Of a stretch of DNA of 64,000 bases, positions 60,134 to 64,000 are shown one piece after another. Within the stretch, counting starts at the first letter, position 1. Each line of letters begins with the position of its first letter. The notes under the pieces were generated by a model. The model was not told the origin of the DNA. It did not search any database and was given only the letters and a program-made list of their open reading frames with translations. The DNA comes from Merluccius polli (taxonomy: Eukaryota > Chordata > Actinopteri > Gadiformes > Merlucciidae). The position numbers and the translations under genes were made by a program. The stretch lies in assembly GCA_030340625.1 (NCBI GenBank), contig JAOPHQ010006257.1, positions 741,001-805,000 on the forward strand, given 5' to 3'.

Positions 60134-63100
60134 ATGGCCGAACCCGATGAAACTCCTGTTGAAGGCATGAGAGAACAGGCCGCGCGTTTGCGTGCAGCTA
60201 GGTCAGGGAAAGTTTCTCATTTAACCCGAAGAATGAACATTGTGAACAATTTGCTGTTTGGAAGGGAAAACCTTGATGAAGTGAAGGGAAATATGAGAAA
60301 ATTTGAAGAAGTTTTTGATGACTTTAATCGCACGCAACAGTTTTATGCTTCGCTATTGGATGAAGATGCCCGCAAAGAAGATGATGAGAATTGGTGGGGG
60401 CCGCGATGTTCACAAATTACGGCGTTCATGGAAAATGTAGCTCAATGGATTTCACGCATAGAAAATCCCACAAACCCTATCTTAGGTGAAGTCACCTCTT
60501 CTACCATTCAAGTGGAAGAGCCCCCAGTCGAATTAATTGAGCATGATAGTAATGAACTTGATGCCGATATGAATGCTGAAATTGATAACACTGATGCGCA
60601 AACAGTTGCGTCCCATAGGTCATCTACATCGTCGACATCATTGCGCGTCAATGCAGAAGCGGAACGATTAGCTTTAATTACCAAAGCCTCGAAATTAAAG
60701 GAGAAACATGCAATTGAAGAACAAGAAGCCATGCTAAGAAAAAGGAGAGAAACTTTGGAATTGGATGCTGAAATAGAAGCCACTACAGTAAAAATCAAAT
60801 ATCTGAAAGATGCTGAAATGAATTTGTCTAACCCTTTGCAACCTGACACTGTTGTATCTAACCCTGTGAAATCTGTTGAAATGCCTGTATTAGGTGCCGA
60901 AGCAGCTGAAGTGACATCTGATACATTAACAGCTACACACGTTCAATTGGAGGAAAGGATGGACAGTTTGCTTCATCCTCGTGAAAGGGCTGCGCCATCA
61001 GTAAGGCCTAAGACAGGTGCCCAGGCTCAATTTATAAATTTAGTTCTAGATAGGCAACCCAGTAGGCCTATTTTCCAACACCGGGCGAATAGTGATATTC
61101 GGCCACAACCACTATACACCTCATCACATAGCTTTCCCTCTGCCCTACATCCCCCATCTCATAGCTTTACCTCCCATAGCTATCCCTCAGCCAACCCCTC
61201 TGGCAATTCCCAGTCACATTCTAGATCAGACCAAGCCACCAGGTCCAGTGTGCCCCAATGGCAAATTCCCACTTCAACCGCCTCACAATTACAATCACAG
61301 GAAAATGATTCCCGTCACATGATCAAAGTTTTGGAGAATCAAAATCAATTAACAAGAATGCTCGTGAAACAGCAACTTTTGTCTTCATTGCCACAAGGAA
61401 ACATTCCACCCTTTGATGGACAAGTTCTGGAATACAAATCATTTATTCACTCATTTGAACACATGATCGAAAGGAAAACAGATAACAATAGAGATAGGTT
61501 ACAGTTTCTTATTCAGTACACTAAGGGCCAAGCACAAAGATTAGTCAAGAGCTGTGAGTACATGTCAGCAGATAGAGGCTATCAGAGAGCAAAGGAGTTA
61601 CTGAAGGAAAACTTTGGAAACGAATACAAGATCTCGTGTGCATATTTGGAAAAGGTTTTATCTTGGACTCCAATGAAATCTGACGATCCCAACATGCTGC
61701 AGGATTATGCCATGTTTCTCAGGAGCTGCTGCAACGCTATGGAGGAAATGGAATACATGCAGGAACTGGACACCATATCCAACATGAGAAGCATTGCGCT
61801 CAAATTGCCATACAAGCTCAGAGAGAAATGGCGCAACAAGGCTTATGAGCTACAAGAACAACACAGGCGCAGGGTAAGAATTTTAGACCTTGTCTCTTAC
61901 ATTGAAAAACAAGCCCGTATAGCAGCCGATCCAGTCTTTGGTGACCTTCAAGATCAGTCAGCTATTAGAGTGAAGGCTAGATCCCTTGTTAAGTCACACC
62001 CCCCAAAGTCATCTGGCAGTAGCTATGCCGCTAGTATTTCTCTTGCCCAAAAGGAGACAAAGCCTGAACCCTCTTGCCCCCTCTGTAGCTCAAAGCACGT
62101 ATTGGACTTGTGCAAAGACTTTGCTAAGAAACCCCATAGAGACAAGCTCAGCTTTTTAAAGACCAAGGGAATATGCTTTGGATGTCTTTCCATAGGCCAC
62201 ATTAGCAAAGAGTGCAAAAAGCGACTCTCTTGTGTAGTGTGTAAGCAAGCTCACCCTAGCACCCTACATATTGAGATCAAAGGTAGAGCAACTAAGGAAG
62301 CAGAAAAACCCTCTGGTGTTATAGGCAGTGCATCAGCAGAGTTATGTGGTCATATAGGGGCCGGAGACCAAGAGTGTGCACTTTCCATCGTCCCAGTTAA
62401 GGTTAAAGCAGCAAAGGGCAGCAAAGCCTTGCAGGTGTACGCCCTCCTGGATCCTGGGTCTTCTGCCACATTCTGCTCTGAGGAGCTCATGACTCATCTC
62501 AATCTGAAAGGAAGGAAAACGCACATTCTTCTGCGGACAATGAATCAGGAAAAGTCCGTTCCCACTCATGTTGTCTCAGGAATTGAAGTTTCAGCATTGG
62601 ACAGCGACGACTTCTTGCCCCTACCTGACACCTTCGCTCAAAAGGAAATGCCGGTAACCTCTAACAACATCCCCAGGCAGGAAGACTTAGCGCAATGGGC
62701 GTATTTAAGTAAAGTCAAAATTCCCTCCATATGCTCAAAGGTAGAGCTGTTGATTGGAACAAATGCTCCAAACCTGATAGAACCTTGGGAGGTTGTTAAT
62801 AGCCAAAGCGGGGGTCCCTATGCAGCTAGAACACTATTGGGGTGGGTTGTAAATGGGCCACTTAGAAATGGAACCGGCAGTGCAAAGAGTGTAACTGTGA
62901 ATAGGATTTCAGTAGCAAGACTGGAAGAGCTTCTGATCTCACAGTACAATCAGGATTTTAGTGAAGTTGCATCTGAGGAGAAAACTGAAATGTCAATTGA
63001 GGACAAAAGATTTTTGGAAATGGCCAACAAAGCAGTTCTGAATGATGGACATTACAATCTGAAATTGCCCTTCAGGAAAACCGATGTCTGCATGCCAAAC

Positions 63101-63370
63101 AATCGCCAAGTTGCAGAACAGCGCCTTCAGAGCCTGAAAATGAGCAATATAAACAGGAATATGTTGCATTTCTCAGTGACATCTTTGAGAATAATTATGC
63201 CGAGCAGGTCCCACAGGAAGAACTCGCACTGTCAACAGGAAAAGTATGGTACTTGCCACACCACGGGGTGTACCACCCTAAAAAGAAAAAGCTTAGAGTG
63301 GTGTTCGATTATGCTGCCTCTTACCAAGGCCTATCCCTTAACACCGAGCTACTTCAGGGTCCTGACCTGA
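60134..63370 (+). CDS. BEL/Pao retrotransposon gag-protease polyprotein
   Basis: The open frame is long and uninterrupted. The ATG at 60134 (MAEPDETPVEGMREQAARL) is preferred to the upstream TTG. In order it has a charged, helical N-terminus; a Ser/Pro-rich linker (~280-410); a gag-like DUF1759-type region from about residue 423 (IPPFDGQVLEYKSFIHSFEH); Cys/His knuckles (CPLCSSKHVLDLC at about 647, CFGCLSIGHISKEC at about 681, CVVCKQAHPSTLH at about 700); and an aspartic protease with LLDPGSSATFCSEEL at about 770. The last residues after about 63140 (MSNINRN onward) are off-frame, because the RT continues in frame 1 from 63142. This order and the DPGS-type protease are characteristic of BEL/Pao. 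Confidence 0.9.
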   Translation: MAEPDETPVEGMREQAARLRAARSGKVSHLTRRMNIVNNLLFGRENLDEVKGNMRKFEEVFDDFNRTQQFYASLLDEDARKEDDENWWGPRCSQITAFMENVAQWISRIENPTNPILGEVTSSTIQVEEPPVELIEHDSNELDADMNAEIDNTDAQTVASHRSSTSSTSLRVNAEAERLALITKASKLKEKHAIEEQEAMLRKRRETLELDAEIEATTVKIKYLKDAEMNLSNPLQPDTVVSNPVKSVEMPVLGAEAAEVTSDTLTATHVQLEERMDSLLHPRERAAPSVRPKTGAQAQFINLVLDRQPSRPIFQHRANSDIRPQPLYTSSHSFPSALHPPSHSFTSHSYPSANPSGNSQSHSRSDQATRSSVPQWQIPTSTASQLQSQENDSRHMIKVLENQNQLTRMLVKQQLLSSLPQGNIPPFDGQVLEYKSFIHSFEHMIERKTDNNRDRLQFLIQYTKGQAQRLVKSCEYMSADRGYQRAKELLKENFGNEYKISCAYLEKVLSWTPMKSDDPNMLQDYAMFLRSCCNAMEEMEYMQELDTISNMRSIALKLPYKLREKWRNKAYELQEQHRRRVRILDLVSYIEKQARIAADPVFGDLQDQSAIRVKARSLVKSHPPKSSGSSYAASISLAQKETKPEPSCPLCSSKHVLDLCKDFAKKPHRDKLSFLKTKGICFGCLSIGHISKECKKRLSCVVCKQAHPSTLHIEIKGRATKEAEKPSGVIGSASAELCGHIGAGDQECALSIVPVKVKAAKGSKALQVYALLDPGSSATFCSEELMTHLNLKGRKTHILLRTMNQEKSVPTHVVSGIEVSALDSDDFLPLPDTFAQKEMPVTSNNIPRQEDLAQWAYLSKVKIPSICSKVELLIGTNAPNLIEPWEVVNSQSGGPYAARTLLGWVVNGPLRNGTGSAKSVTVNRISVARLEELLISQYNQDFSEVASEEKTEMSIEDKRFLEMANKAVLNDGHYNLKLPFRKTDVCMPNNRQVAEQRLQSLKMSNINRNMLHFSVTSLRIIMPSRSHRKNSHCQQEKYGTCHTTGCTTLKRKSLEWCSIMLPLTKAYPLTPSYFRVLT

Positions 63371-64000
63371 CCAATTCCCTCATTGGAGTCATCCTGAGAT
63401 TTCGCAAGGAGCCTGTTGGAATCATGTCTGACATCAAGTCAATGTTCCATCAGGTTAGAGTAGCCAAGTCCGATGTGAATTGCTTGCGATTCCTGTGGTG
63501 GCCACAAGGTGACACCAGTCAAGCTCCAAAGGAACACCGTATGCTTGTGCACATCTTCGGTGCTGTGTCCTCCCCAAGCATTGCAACTTTTGAATTACAA
63601 AAGACTGCCTCTGACAACCAAACCTGTTTCCCCCCTCAAGTAGCTGAAACGATCCAGCATAACTTTTATGTGGACGATTGTGCCAAGTCCGTAGCCAAAG
63701 AGTCTGACGCCATCCAGCTGGTAAAGGATCTCACTGCACTGTGCAGTAAAGGTGGATTCCAGCTCACACAGTGGGTCAGCAATAGACGAACAGTTTTAGC
63801 ATCAATTCCCAAGGAACACAGAGCAAAGGACATCAAAACGTTGGATCTTGACAAAGACAGATTGCCCATTGAAAGAGCACTGGGACTGCAGTGGTGCGTG
63901 GACTCTGACAATTTCCAATTTAACATCAGCTTAAGCCAAAAGCCACACACCCGCAGAGGAATACTTTCGGTTATCAGTTCAATCTTTGATCCACTCGGCT
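63142..64000 (+). CDS. BEL/Pao pol: reverse transcriptase, continuing past the window end
   Basis: Frame 1 is open from 63142 (EQYKQEYVAFLSDIF) to the window end. KVWYLPHHGVYHPKKKKLRV and VVFDYAAS lead the RT. GIMSDIKSMFHQVRV (about 63420) carries the first catalytic Asp, and FYVDDCAKS (YVDD at 63667-63678) the second and third. RNase H and integrase lie beyond 64000. The upstream gag-protease frame is frame 2, so a short deletion or frameshift at about 63130-63142 separates them. BEL elements usually have one continuous ORF, so this copy is probably disabled by that single break. It is on the strand opposite mfsd6. Confidence 0.88.

Overview
The window is vertebrate nuclear DNA, almost certainly from a ray-finned (teleost) fish. 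It holds spliced genes with canonical GT-AG introns and teleost-type retroelements (L2-like and a second APE-type LINE, gypsy, BEL/Pao). It also holds many small non-autonomous DNA transposons (hAT, TTAA-type, PIF/Harbinger) and an extreme density of mini- and microsatellites. No prokaryotic features, CRISPR arrays, tRNA or rRNA genes were recognised.

Three host genes lie on the minus strand, all pointing leftwards. (1) The 3' end of mfsd6: two last coding exons at 54136-55678 and a 3' UTR down to about 53.1 kb. (2) A complete nab1 (EGR co-repressor): seven coding exons, 38669-47006, 1503 nt, 500 aa, with a probable non-coding first exon at 48783-~49000 and a long 3' UTR to about 36.47 kb. 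(3) A complete kidney-type glutaminase gene, gls: 18 coding exons, 14504-31335, 1878 nt, 625 aa. The order mfsd6 - nab1 - gls matches the human 2q32 block MFSD6 - (NEMP2) - NAB1 - GLS, which supports all three calls. No NEMP2-like exon was seen between mfsd6 and nab1.

Layout. 1-3450: decayed L2-like LINE inserted into an older transposase-like gene (3451-5122). 5125-~7115: decayed gypsy pol without an integrase core, plus an LTR-like end. 7701-10466: multi-exon hAT-like transposase-derived gene. 10.8-14.5 kb: tandem repeats and a 1.68-kb TTAA-flanked transposon carrying a nested 509-bp solo LTR and a 100-bp satellite. 14.5-31.3 kb: gls, with introns packed with minisatellites and at least three MITE-like elements. 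31.6-31.85 kb: compound trinucleotide repeat upstream of gls. 32.29-35.46 kb: second decayed LINE. 35.8-36.2 kb: CpG-rich, promoter-like segment. 36.5-49 kb: nab1, with a PIF/Harbinger derivative and a 1-kb hAT element in its introns. 49-53 kb: simple and tandem repeats only. 53-55.7 kb: mfsd6 end. 55.8-59 kb: MITEs, a perfect 28-bp inverted repeat containing RFX-like X-boxes, and fragments of a zinc-finger gene family. 59.25-64.0 kb: BEL/Pao retrotransposon (putative 5' LTR, near-intact gag-protease ORF, one frame break, then an open RT frame running off the window).

The host genes do not form one pathway: gls makes glutamate in mitochondria, nab1 is a nuclear co-repressor and mfsd6 is a membrane transporter-like protein. 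No clearly new multi-gene system was found. The more unusual signals are architectural: minisatellites that supply splice-site context in gls, nine CCAAT/TATA-like units spaced exactly 41 bp apart in gls intron 1, a fold-back around telomere-like repeats, and transposons nested with intact target-site duplications.
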